Part shown: positions 52,429 through 60,902 of the stretch, one piece after another | Position numbering within the stretch: position 1 is the first letter of the stretch | Layout: every line of letters begins with the position of its first letter | Assembly: GCA_034111085.1 (NCBI GenBank) | Contig: JAWUXZ010000041.1 | Coordinates: forward strand, 1 to 64,000 | Reading direction: 5' to 3' | Origin: Dinoroseobacter sp034111085 | Lineage (GTDB): Bacteria > Pseudomonadota > Alphaproteobacteria > Rhodobacterales > Rhodobacteraceae | DNA: 64,000 bases | Position numbers and translations under genes: made by a program | The notes under the pieces: generated by a model | Databases searched by the model: none | The model's input: the letters and a program-made list of their open reading frames with translations, nothing else | Told to the model about the DNA's origin: nothing

Positions 52429-53169
52429 ATGACGTCTACCGTAGTAATCGAGATCATCGGTGCCATTGGCCTGGTCAATTACGTGCTTTCATACGCCCTG
52501 CTGCAACTCGGGATCATTCGCGGAAACGGCTATGTTTATCCAGCAATGAACCTTATGGGGGCCGGGTTTGTCGCGGTCTCGATGCTCAATTCATGGAACA
52601 CGTGGTCGGCGCTCACCTCCGTGGCTTTCACCGTTTTTTCGGTTGTAGGCATGACACGGGTGTATCTGCATAGCCGCGAGCTGAAGTTCGATCCGCGAGA
52701 GTCGTCAATCTACCAGCAACGTTTTCCGCTGTTGTCACGCCGCGATATGCGCAAGATCTTATAGCAAGGCAATTGGGTCGATGGCGAGGCCGGCTTTGTC
52801 TTAACCACCCAAGGCCAGCCTGTAATTGATCTGCGCTACGTATACTCAGGTGGTGTGGATGTCCTCGTTGGCGGGCAACGAATCGCAAGTATCGGAAGCG
52901 GCGAGTTGATCGGGGAAATGGCCTGCATGCGGAGCGGTCCGGCAAGTGCCACAGTCGTGTTGAACCAGCCAACCGAGTATTTCACTGTCTCGTCCGAGGT
53001 GCTGAACACGATTACCAAAGGCAACGTTGATCTGCTTGCCCAGCTTGAGTTTTCCTTTGCAGGCAACGTCCAAAGTAAGTTGGTGGCGACCAATGCGCGG
53101 CTTGAGGCGATGCTCAGAGCGCAGGCCGAAAAAGCCCCCAAAACCGAAGCAGCCAAGACGCCCGCATAA
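52429..53169 (+). pseudogene. Popeye-like cyclic-nucleotide-binding membrane protein split by an in-frame TAG
   Basis: One continuous frame of 247 codons is broken only by an amber codon at 52762-52764. Before it, 111 codons encode three hydrophobic segments (IIGAIGLVNYVLSYALLQLG, ...GAGFVAVSMLNSW..., TVFSVVGMTRVYLH). After it, the frame continues without shift as a cyclic-nucleotide-binding-type beta-roll (GFVLTTQGQPVIDLRYVYSG, then GELIGEMACMRSGPASATVV). The ATG follows GGGGGAG by eight bases. The missing codon was most likely a single-base change from CAG, AAG, GAG or TTG. TAG serves as a normal stop elsewhere in the window, so general recoding is unlikely. Confidence 0.8.
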
Positions 53170-53325
53170 GCACCGAGTGTTTCCGATACGCGTCCCGGTC
53201 CGCTGTCAGCGCCGTTCCGAACGCCAAAAATGTCGTAAAACCGCTGCATATATCGCGTCCCTGACGGTATGCCTTCGTAGACCGCGCGGATCAGTGGAAA
53301 GCCGTGCCAGCCAAGGACGACCGAC

Positions 53326-55002
53326 ATGAGCGTGAAGACTGACATCCAAATTGCCCGCGAAGCCAACAAGAAACCGATCCAAGAGATTGGCGAAAAGCTT
53401 GGTATTCCGACCGAGCATTTGCTGCCCTACGGGCATGATAAAGCCAAGATCGGTCAGGACTTCATCGAAAGCCTCGGCGACCGTAAGAACGGCAAGTTGA
53501 TCCTCGTGACCGCGATCAATCCGACGCCTGCGGGCGAGGGCAAGACCACAACAACCGTGGGCTTGGGCGACGGTCTCAATAAGATCGGCAAGAACGCAGC
53601 GATTTGTATCCGCGAAGCCTCGCTGGGTCCAAACTTCGGCATGAAGGGCGGCGCTGCGGGCGGCGGCTATGCCCAAGTCGTTCCGATGGAGGAGATGAAC
53701 CTCCATTTCACCGGCGATTTTCACGCGATCACTTCGGCGCATAACTTGCTCAGCGCTATGATCGACATCCACATCTATTGGGGTAACTCGCTCGAGATTG
53801 ACCAACGCCGCGTTGTCTGGCGTCGTGTTCTGGACATGAATGACCGCGCGCTGCGTGACGTCATGACCTCCATGGGCGGGGTCGCAAACGGCTTCCCACG
53901 CCAAACCGGCTTCGACATCACTGTCGCGTCTGAAGTCATGGCGATCTTGTGCCTGTCCAATGATCTGGCTGATTTGCAGAACCGTTTGGGCGACATGATC
54001 GTGGCCTACCGCCGCGATAGAACCCCGATCTACTGCCGGGATATTCAGGCAGATGGCGCGATGACGGTGCTGCTGCGTGATGCGATGCAACCGAACCTCG
54101 TCCAGACGCTCGAGAACAACCCAGCCTTTGTGCATGGTGGCCCATTCGCCAACATCGCGCATGGCTGCAACTCAGTTATCGCTACCAAAACCGCGCTGAA
54201 GCTGGCCGATTATGTGGTGACCGAGGCGGGCTTTGGGGCCGATCTGGGCGCTGAGAAGTTCATGAACATCAAGTGCCGCAAAGCAGGCCTCGCGCCTGAT
54301 GCGGTTGTGCTGGTCGCCACGATCCGTGCTCTGAAAATGAACGGCGGCGTCGCCAAGAACGATCTGGGCCAAGAGAACGTAGATGCTGTGACCGCAGGCG
54401 GTGCAAACCTCGCGCGCCATATCGACAACATCAAAAGCTTCGGCGTGCCTGTGGTCGTGGCGATTAACCACTTCTACACCGATACCGACGCCGAAGTTGC
54501 GGCTGTCCAAGCCTTCGTCGAGGGCCACGGCACCGAAGCGTTCCTGTGCAAGCATTGGGCCGATGGCGGCGCAGGCATCACCGAGATGGCAACCCGTGTG
54601 GCCGAGATCGCCGATAGTGACGCATCCAACTTCGCGCCGATCTATCCTGACGACATGAGCCTCGCCGACAAGATCAACGCCGTCGCCACCAAGATCTACC
54701 GTGCTGACGCGGCGGTAATGGATAGCAAAATTCTTGCACAACTGGCCGAGTGGGAAGCCCAAGGTTATGGCAACCTCCCGGTCTGCATGGCAAAGACGCA
54801 GTATTCGTTCTCGACCGATCCAACCCAGCGCGGCGCACCAACCGGGTTCGATATTCCGGTACGCGAAGTGCGTCTGTCGGCAGGCGCCGGTTTCGTCGTT
54901 GCGATCTGCGGCGAGATCATGACGATGCCCGGTTTGCCGCGCACGCCAGCTGCCGAGACGATCCGCATCAACGACGAAGGCCTCGTCGAAGGCCTCTTCT
55001 AG
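53326..55002 (+). CDS. fhs: formate-tetrahydrofolate ligase
   Basis: A 558-aa enzyme that forms 10-formyl-THF from formate, THF and ATP in the cytosol. The ATP-binding NPTPAGEGKTTTTVGL covers 65-80, and EASLGPNFGMKGGAAGGGYAQV, CNSVIATKTALKLADYVVTEAGFGADLG and MPGLPRTPAAE are family hallmarks. The start ATG has AAGGAC about nine bases before. folD follows 107 bases later on the same strand; the two make a formate-to-5,10-methylene-THF route. In marine Rhodobacterales this supports use of methylated compounds and formate. The spacer carries the repeat/hairpin at 55004-55062. Confidence 0.97.
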   Translation: MSVKTDIQIAREANKKPIQEIGEKLGIPTEHLLPYGHDKAKIGQDFIESLGDRKNGKLILVTAINPTPAGEGKTTTTVGLGDGLNKIGKNAAICIREASLGPNFGMKGGAAGGGYAQVVPMEEMNLHFTGDFHAITSAHNLLSAMIDIHIYWGNSLEIDQRRVVWRRVLDMNDRALRDVMTSMGGVANGFPRQTGFDITVASEVMAILCLSNDLADLQNRLGDMIVAYRRDRTPIYCRDIQADGAMTVLLRDAMQPNLVQTLENNPAFVHGGPFANIAHGCNSVIATKTALKLADYVVTEAGFGADLGAEKFMNIKCRKAGLAPDAVVLVATIRALKMNGGVAKNDLGQENVDAVTAGGANLARHIDNIKSFGVPVVVAINHFYTDTDAEVAAVQAFVEGHGTEAFLCKHWADGGAGITEMATRVAEIADSDASNFAPIYPDDMSLADKINAVATKIYRADAAVMDSKILAQLAEWEAQGYGNLPVCMAKTQYSFSTDPTQRGAPTGFDIPVREVRLSAGAGFVVAICGEIMTMPGLPRTPAAETIRINDEGLVEGLF

Positions 55003-55003
55003 C

Positions 55004-55062
55004 GGTTCACAAACTGTCAACATACGGTCGGGCGGGTTCACAAACTGTCAACACGCCCGACC
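55004..55062 (+). repeat. two 19-bp direct repeats, the second enclosed in a 9-bp stem, between fhs and folD
   Basis: GGTTCACAAACTGTCAACA occurs exactly at 55004-55022 and 55035-55053, 31 bases apart. The second copy is the loop of a perfect inverted repeat GGTCGGGCG (55026-55034) / CGCCCGACC (55054-55062). A weaker relative (GGTTCAAACTC...) follows near 55066. There is no T-run. Either paired protein-binding sites on the DNA or an mRNA structure controlling folD. Confidence 0.85.
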
Positions 55063-55109
55063 AACTGGTTCAAACTCTATCCAAACAACCTCGCCCGGAG
55101 GGTATTCCC

Positions 55110-56009
55110 ATGACCGCCACCATCATCGACGGCAAAGCCTTTGCTGCCAAAGTTCGCGGTCAAGTGGCCGAACACGTCACCCGCCTAAAGGCCGATCATG
55201 ACCTGACACCCGGTCTTGCAGTGGTGCTGGTGGGCGAAGATCCTGCCAGCCAAGTCTATGTGCGCAACAAGGGCAAGCAGACCGTCGAGGTCGGAATGCA
55301 CTCGGTCGAGCATAAGCTGGAAATCGATACGTCTGAAGTTGATCTTCTTGCGCTTATTCAACAGCTTAATGCCGATCCGACAATCCACGGGATCCTCGTG
55401 CAACTGCCTTTGCCGGGTCACTTGGACAGCAATCTGGTGATCAATTCTATCGATCCCGCGAAGGACGTGGACGGTTTCCATATCTCGAACGTGGGACTTC
55501 TGGGCACCGGTCAGAAAAGCATGGTTCCGTGCACTCCGCTTGGTTGCCTGATGATGCTGCGCGATCATCATGGATCATTGTCCGGCTTGAACGCGGTGGT
55601 TGTCGGGCGCTCCAATATCGTTGGAAAGCCAATGGCTTCGCTGCTTCTGGGCGATAGCTGCACAGTCACAATCGCGCATTCGCGGACCAAAGATCTAAAC
55701 GCCGTGTGCCAAGGCGCCGATATTCTAGTGGCCGCCGTGGGTCGCGCGGAAATGATCACGGGCGAGATGGTAAAGTCGGGTGCAACCGTCATCGACGTCG
55801 GTATCAACCGTATCCAACATCCTGATAATCCAGAAAAAACTAAGCTTGTCGGTGATGTCCACTTCGCCAGTGCGGCTGAGGTTGCAGGCGCAATCACGCC
55901 TGTGCCCGGTGGTGTCGGCCCGATGACGATCGCATGTCTGCTGGCCAATACCGTGACGGCATGCTGTCGTGCGAACGGTTTGGCCGAGCCGGAAGGCCTG
56001 ACCGCTTGA
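55110..56009 (+). CDS. folD: bifunctional methylene-THF dehydrogenase / methenyl-THF cyclohydrolase
   Basis: A 299-aa one-carbon enzyme. The catalytic lysine region is VGEDPASQVYVRNKGK (41-56, lysine K54), with VQLPLPGHL and IDPAKDVDGFH, and the NADP site VVVGRSNIVGKPMASLLL. PGGVGPMTIACLLANTV closes the family pattern. CGGAGGG lies about eight bases before ATG 55110; the frame is open further 5' but this start is standard. Works with fhs upstream. Confidence 0.97.
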   Translation: MTATIIDGKAFAAKVRGQVAEHVTRLKADHDLTPGLAVVLVGEDPASQVYVRNKGKQTVEVGMHSVEHKLEIDTSEVDLLALIQQLNADPTIHGILVQLPLPGHLDSNLVINSIDPAKDVDGFHISNVGLLGTGQKSMVPCTPLGCLMMLRDHHGSLSGLNAVVVGRSNIVGKPMASLLLGDSCTVTIAHSRTKDLNAVCQGADILVAAVGRAEMITGEMVKSGATVIDVGINRIQHPDNPEKTKLVGDVHFASAAEVAGAITPVPGGVGPMTIACLLANTVTACCRANGLAEPEGLTA

Positions 56010-56054
56010 CGTGAGCTAGCGCGCCATGCGTCACTCCGTCTAAAGGGGAACATC

Positions 56055-56699
56055 ATGGCGCGCGTAAAGACCTATACTGGCACGGATATCGAAATCAGCT
56101 TCGATCTAAAGCGTTGCATCCACGCAAGAAATTGCTTCCTGAAACTACCACAAGTCTTCGATCCATCGCAGCGCCCATGGGTTAGCCCCGATGCAGCACC
56201 TGCCGAAGAGATCGCTGCTATGATCCGCACCTGCCCGTCCGGGGCGCTTGGCTTTAAGCGTTTGGATCAAGGTCTTGGCGAGGCACCGACCCCAATCAAC
56301 CGCGCGGCCGTTCTCGAAAACGGCCCCCTTGCCGTCCAAGGTGATCTACAGATTAACGGCGTTGCCGAGACCCGCGTAACGCTGTGTCGCTGTGGCATGA
56401 CAAAGAACCCACCCCATTGTGATTTCAGCCACGTCGAAGCCGCCTTCACCGCGAGTGGCGAGCAGAGACAAGAGACTGAAAATACGCTCCAATCCCTTGA
56501 GGGACCCTTGCAGGTCGTCGCGTTTGAGGACGGCCCACTTCAAGCCAAAGGCTGCCTGGAAATTACAACAGGCACAGGTCACCGCATCACTCAGACCAAT
56601 ACAGCGTATCTGTGTCGCTGTGGTCACTCAAAGAACAAGCCGTTCTGCGATGGCAGCCATAAAGAAGCCGGATTCAAAATGCCAAGCGCGCCATCCTAG
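56055..56699 (+). CDS. iron-sulfur protein with a divergent 4Fe-4S and two CDGSH domains
   Basis: A 214-aa protein. The N-terminal mono-cluster-binding domain (1-66) has C21, C27 and C60. Two CDGSH-type 2Fe-2S sites follow: CRC...C...H at C111/C113/C122/H126 and C187/C189/C198/H202. In the first the usual D-G-S is D-F-S, in the second the motif is intact (CDGSH). CDGSH proteins carry labile, redox-sensitive clusters; function here is unknown. AAAGGGGA precedes the ATG. It follows folD by 45 bases, so it might ride on the same transcript. Confidence 0.9.
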   Translation: MARVKTYTGTDIEISFDLKRCIHARNCFLKLPQVFDPSQRPWVSPDAAPAEEIAAMIRTCPSGALGFKRLDQGLGEAPTPINRAAVLENGPLAVQGDLQINGVAETRVTLCRCGMTKNPPHCDFSHVEAAFTASGEQRQETENTLQSLEGPLQVVAFEDGPLQAKGCLEITTGTGHRITQTNTAYLCRCGHSKNKPFCDGSHKEAGFKMPSAPS

Positions 56700-56949
56700 A
56701 AGCCAATGTCGTCCGCAGGTATTTGACCCGAGAATCAAGCGCTTGGCCGAACTCAAATGCATAAAAACTGTACGACACGCATCTCAGCCGGGCGGTCTTT
56801 CAAGATGGTCTGGATATGTAACTCATATTTCTTAGAAAGACTGTTGAGTGTTAATTCCCAATACTATTATAATGCAGAACGTGTGATGTTTCGCTGCATT
56901 AGCAAAGGTACACGCATGTAGATGAATTGAAGGGCCGAATCCGGATTAG

Positions 56950-57780
56950 ATGCGCCAGCTTTTCACTTATATCCTGTCACCAATCACTCTGTTCGCATTT
57001 ATTGCGGCAGGGACTCTGACGACTTTAGCCGGACCGTTCGGAACATACCTGTCGATGGGCCTAATTGAGAGGGCTGTCTACTGGTATGCCCTTATCGGCG
57101 CGTCGATCATTATCGCTATGCCGATCCGGCGTTATGTGGATATCGTACTGTCAGATCATGGGTTTTGGCCGCGCTCATCGTGCACCACAGTGCTGTTCAC
57201 GCTGATCTTCACGCCCTTCCTTATCGGGGTGAACTGGTTACTGCTCGGGATCCAAACGACCGAGTTTATGCCGATCTGGAAAATATATCTTGTTGTGGCC
57301 AGCGTGCCGCTAACTGTTAACCCATTGGTGTTTATTGTGCTCAAGATCCAGCGCGAAGACGTCAGCGAAACTGGTTCAGCCACTCTGCCTGCAGCTTTGA
57401 CTGAGCCCGAACGCCCTCGCATATTTGAGCGTCTTCCCGAGCGGCTTGGCGATGATCTACTGCGTTTATCGGTTCAGGATCATTTTGTTTGCGTGCATCT
57501 GGCCGAAGGCAGCGAGACACTGCGTATGCGGTTTGGCGATGCGATCTCCGAGGTGGACGGCATTCCCGGCCTGCGGGTGCACCGATCTCATTGGGTCGCT
57601 GAAAACGCGGTTGCCGGGCATGAGTTCGAAGCCGGTAAGGTGATCTTAACTTTGCGCGACGGCTCCAAGATTCCGGTCAGCCGGAATTATCGTGCCGATG
57701 TGGAGGCCGCTGGCCTGCTGGCGAGCGCCGCTGCTGTGGTGTCCTTGCAGCAGGGTAGGCCGGAACGTAAATCGGCGTAG
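56950..57780 (+). CDS. membrane-bound LytTR-type transcriptional regulator
   Basis: A 276-aa protein. Four transmembrane helices lie at about 5-25, 38-58, 75-100 and 110-130. A LytTR DNA-binding domain covers roughly 165-260 (LLRLSVQDHFVCVHLAEGSETL, then GLRVHRSHWVAENAV and KIPVSRNYRADVE). The membrane part replaces the receiver domain, so it senses membrane signals directly. The gene is preceded by 250 bases (56700-56949) with no gene, AT-rich. Its 3' end overlaps pdeM by 104 bases. Confidence 0.85.
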   Translation: MRQLFTYILSPITLFAFIAAGTLTTLAGPFGTYLSMGLIERAVYWYALIGASIIIAMPIRRYVDIVLSDHGFWPRSSCTTVLFTLIFTPFLIGVNWLLLGIQTTEFMPIWKIYLVVASVPLTVNPLVFIVLKIQREDVSETGSATLPAALTEPERPRIFERLPERLGDDLLRLSVQDHFVCVHLAEGSETLRMRFGDAISEVDGIPGLRVHRSHWVAENAVAGHEFEAGKVILTLRDGSKIPVSRNYRADVEAAGLLASAAAVVSLQQGRPERKSA

Positions 57781-58420
57781 GACCTGTCAGTATGGCTTGG
57801 GCTGTAAGCGGGTCGAAAAGATCGCTGATCTGCGTATGAGTGACATCTAGCCCGCCCGTATAGGCCCCGTATGCCGGTAATATCAGGCGTTTAGCGTCCC
57901 AGATGAAAACCGGGCGTGAGATCGTTCCCGCGCGGGTTTTAAGCCGCAGTTTGGGGTGAAAGTGCCCTGATATCTCACCCAGCGTCTCTGTTTTGTCCGA
58001 GGCGATGTGTCGAAAGACGACCGTGTCTTTGGCAAGCTCATCCGCGCTCTGACCGCCGAGACCTTTCGGTGCGGGATCGTGGTTTCCACTAATCCAGATC
58101 CAATTACACGCGGCTGTCATGCCCTCTATCGCCGCGCGCTCGGGGGCCTCAAGTGTGCTCACGCCGCGGTCATCATCAAAACTGTCGCCAAGGCTGATGA
58201 CGATTTTCGGTGCGGTATCCTCGATGTCACGGGCCAGTCTCTGCAAGGTCTCAAGCGTCTCGTAGGGCGGCAAAAGCGCGCCACCGCGCCGTGCGATCCG
58301 ATCAGACTTTCCAAGATGCAGGTCAGATACCACGAGCATTTCTGCGTCTTGCCACCATAAGGCACCCGAACCGAGCGCTTTGAACGAGATCCCGCAAAAG
58401 GTGAAAGACGATGTGTTCAT
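57677..58420 (-). CDS. pdeM: ligase-associated DNA-damage-response metallophosphoesterase PdeM
   Basis: A 247-aa calcineurin-like phosphoesterase. Metal motifs are SDLHLGKSDR (32-41), GDSFDDDRG, SGNHDPAP and SGHFHPKL, so the dinuclear site is complete. In Proteobacteria the family is encoded with a DEXH helicase, an exonuclease and a DNA ligase; here only the helicase is adjacent. ATG 58420 is chosen; the frame extends upstream without support. The last 30 or so residues (Arg/Pro/His-rich, in the overlap with the LytTR gene) look like read-on past an original stop. It starts 37 bases after the helicase stop. Confidence 0.88.
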   Translation of the reverse strand: MNTSSFTFCGISFKALGSGALWWQDAEMLVVSDLHLGKSDRIARRGGALLPPYETLETLQRLARDIEDTAPKIVISLGDSFDDDRGVSTLEAPERAAIEGMTAACNWIWISGNHDPAPKGLGGQSADELAKDTVVFRHIASDKTETLGEISGHFHPKLRLKTRAGTISRPVFIWDAKRLILPAYGAYTGGLDVTHTQISDLFDPLTAQAILTGPTPIYVPAYPAARTPQQRRSPAGQRPPHRHDNSG

Positions 58421-58457
58421 GCTTTGGGCCAATCGCAAATTGAAGACACGCGCAAGC

Positions 58458-60872
58458 CTAAAGTCGGGCGAGGCCTGCGCCCTGTAGCAATGCCTCGGCC
58501 GCCTCAGCAAGCATCCGTTCTTGGGCTTGGCCCTTGATCGGAACGCGGCCAACCTCGATGAACATTGGCGCTGATAAGGGCGTGATCCGCTGGCACGCGA
58601 TATGGTCGATCCGACCTTCGGTGCGCCTCAGCATCTCGTCAATTCGCCCGAAATCGACGAGGCCGCGCAATGCCTGCTCGCGGGTGATTTGCAACAACAC
58701 GTGCTCGGGATCGTATTTGAGCAGCGTGTCATAAAGGATGTCAGATGAAAACGTCGCTTGGCGCCCCGACTTTCGCCCCCCGCGTGTATTGCGCTCAATC
58801 AGCCCGGCAATTGTAGCGGCCGCCCTAAACGTGCGTTTCATCACCGCGTTGCCAGACAGCCAAACCTCGAACGCCTCGCGCAACCCGTCCGGGGCCACCA
58901 GCGCGGCAGGGTCCTCGACGGGTTTCAGTCCCCAGATCAACGTTGCGTAGTCAGTGGCAACAAAACCAACGGGATCGAGGCCAGCGTCCTCCATCCGCTG
59001 TGTGACCAGCAGCCCGAGGGTTTGTTGCGCGTTACGGCCCGCAAACCCATACAGACAGAGGTGTTCGCGCCCGTCATGTGGAAATGTCTCAATCAGCAGC
59101 CGGTCGGCGCGGGGCAATTGCGAGACCTTACGTTGCAGGTGCAGCCATTCGCGGGTGTGCTCGGGCAGTTCCGGCCAATCATCTTGGAGAAACATCGCAA
59201 GCACGCGTTGGCTCAGCTGGGTCGAGGTCGCAAATTTCGTTCCACTAAACGTGGCGATCTTTGGCGTTCGGTCGGCGCGGCGTGTTACTTCGACTGTCAT
59301 TTCGCGCAACCGCTCATATCTGACAATTTGCCCGCCGATCAGGAAGGTATCGCCGGGGGTCAGGGTGGCTGCAAAGCTCTCTTCGATCTCGCCCAAGGGG
59401 GTGCCGCCGCGACTGTTCTTAAGGCGCACTTTCAGCGTTTCGATATCGATGATCGTGCCCATATTCATGCGGATCATGCTGGCGCTGCGCGGATCGCGCA
59501 ATTGCCACATCCCGTCAGGGCGCTGTTGCAGCCGCTTCCAGCGATCATAGGCTCGCAGCGCATAGCCGCCCGTGGCGCAGAAATCGAGGCAGGCATCAAA
59601 CCCGTCGCGGGCCAGGCCTACATAACTGCCTGCGCTGCATACCTCTTCGTAAAGCGCGTCCGCCTCAAACGGGCCAGACGCGGCCGTCGCAAGGATATGC
59701 TGGCAAAGGACATCGCGTGGCCCGGTACCGCGCGGATCACCATCCAGATCGTGGGCTATTACGGCATCTAAGGCCGCGCGACACTCGACAATCTCAAACC
59801 GGTTGGCAGGCACCAGCAGGGCCTTGGAGGGCGCATTGTAGCGGTGGTTCGCGCGCCCGATCCGCTGGACAAGGCGTTTGACGTTCTTGGGTGCGCCAAT
59901 CTGGATCACGAGGTCCACGTTGCCCCAGTCGATGCCCAGATCAAGGCTTCCCGTGCAGACAATCGCGCGCAACTGTCCGGCCACCATCGCCGCTTCTACG
60001 CGTTCGCGCTGCACCCGGTCGAGGCTGCCATGGTGGATGCCGATGGGCAGCTGGTCGTCATTGGCAAGCCACAGATGGTGAAAGAAAATCTCGGCCTGCG
60101 CGCGGGTGTTGTGGAAGACCAGCGTGGTTTTGTGTTGGCGAATTTGCTCCAGCACCTCAGGGATCGCATGGCGCGCGCCACCCCCGGCCCAAGGCGGCGC
60201 GGCGTTGGTGTCAAGCATCGAGATATCGGGGTCCGGACCGGGATCGGCGTTCAGGATCGCGCAAGGATCAGGGTGGCGGGCAAGGAACCTTGCGATGGCG
60301 TCTGGATCTTCGACCGTGGCCGATAGCCCGACCCGCCGCACACCCGGCACGAGCTGTGATAGCCGGGCAAGCCCCAGCATCAACTGATCGCCGCGTTTAC
60401 TTTCGGCAAGTGCATGGATTTCGTCGACAACCACGCGGCGCAGCCCGGCAAATATACGCGGGGCGTCCTCATAGCTGAGAAGCAATGCAAGGGATTCGGG
60501 TGTCGTTAGCAGGATATGGGGCGGGTCCGCGCGCTGGCGCTTGCGTTGGGTTTGGGTGGTGTCGCCCGTGCGATCTTCGATGCGAATAGCCAGACCCATC
60601 TCGTCGACAGGTGCGCGCAAATTACGTTTGATGTCAGCGGCCAGCGCTTTGAGGGGCGAGACATAAAGGGTGTGCAGTCCCTTATGGGTGCCGCCTGTCA
60701 GTTCCAGCAGCGATGGCAGAAACCCCGCCAAGGTCTTGCCGCCACCCGTGGGCGCGATCAACAGCAGCGCAGGGTCTGCCGCTCGCGCTAGCATATCAGC
60801 TTGATGGGGGTTCAAATCCCAGCCGCGCTTAGCAAACCAGTCAGAAAATGGGGCGGGCAGGAGCTGCGTCAT
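58458..60872 (-). CDS. ligase-associated DNA-damage-response DEXH-box helicase (Lhr-like)
   Basis: An 804-aa superfamily 2 helicase. APTGGGKT is at 40-47, VSPLKAL at 71-77, DEIH at 150-153, SAT near 194, HHGSLDR and QRIGRANHR (motif VI). A winged-helix and beta-barrel C-terminal part follow (LHLQRKVSQL, TLIWGLKPVEDP). The size matches Lhr-core proteins rather than full-length Lhr. pdeM is 37 bases downstream and probably cotranscribed. Ligase and exonuclease partners of the module are not in the window. Confidence 0.9.
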   Translation of the reverse strand: MTQLLPAPFSDWFAKRGWDLNPHQADMLARAADPALLLIAPTGGGKTLAGFLPSLLELTGGTHKGLHTLYVSPLKALAADIKRNLRAPVDEMGLAIRIEDRTGDTTQTQRKRQRADPPHILLTTPESLALLLSYEDAPRIFAGLRRVVVDEIHALAESKRGDQLMLGLARLSQLVPGVRRVGLSATVEDPDAIARFLARHPDPCAILNADPGPDPDISMLDTNAAPPWAGGGARHAIPEVLEQIRQHKTTLVFHNTRAQAEIFFHHLWLANDDQLPIGIHHGSLDRVQRERVEAAMVAGQLRAIVCTGSLDLGIDWGNVDLVIQIGAPKNVKRLVQRIGRANHRYNAPSKALLVPANRFEIVECRAALDAVIAHDLDGDPRGTGPRDVLCQHILATAASGPFEADALYEEVCSAGSYVGLARDGFDACLDFCATGGYALRAYDRWKRLQQRPDGMWQLRDPRSASMIRMNMGTIIDIETLKVRLKNSRGGTPLGEIEESFAATLTPGDTFLIGGQIVRYERLREMTVEVTRRADRTPKIATFSGTKFATSTQLSQRVLAMFLQDDWPELPEHTREWLHLQRKVSQLPRADRLLIETFPHDGREHLCLYGFAGRNAQQTLGLLVTQRMEDAGLDPVGFVATDYATLIWGLKPVEDPAALVAPDGLREAFEVWLSGNAVMKRTFRAAATIAGLIERNTRGGRKSGRQATFSSDILYDTLLKYDPEHVLLQITREQALRGLVDFGRIDEMLRRTEGRIDHIACQRITPLSAPMFIEVGRVPIKGQAQERMLAEAAEALLQGAGLARL

Positions 60873-60902
60873 GCCCCTGAGATAGCTGAAATCAGGCCAC
60901 GC

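Noticed and set aside
52762..52764. TAG recoded as an amino acid (for example pyrrolysine)
   Set aside because: TAG ends several ordinary genes in this window, and no recoding machinery is visible, so a recent nonsense mutation is simpler.
55003..55109. THF riboswitch upstream of folD
   Set aside because: The stem-loop with a repeat in its loop does not show the pseudoknot layout of known THF riboswitches, as far as can be judged by eye.
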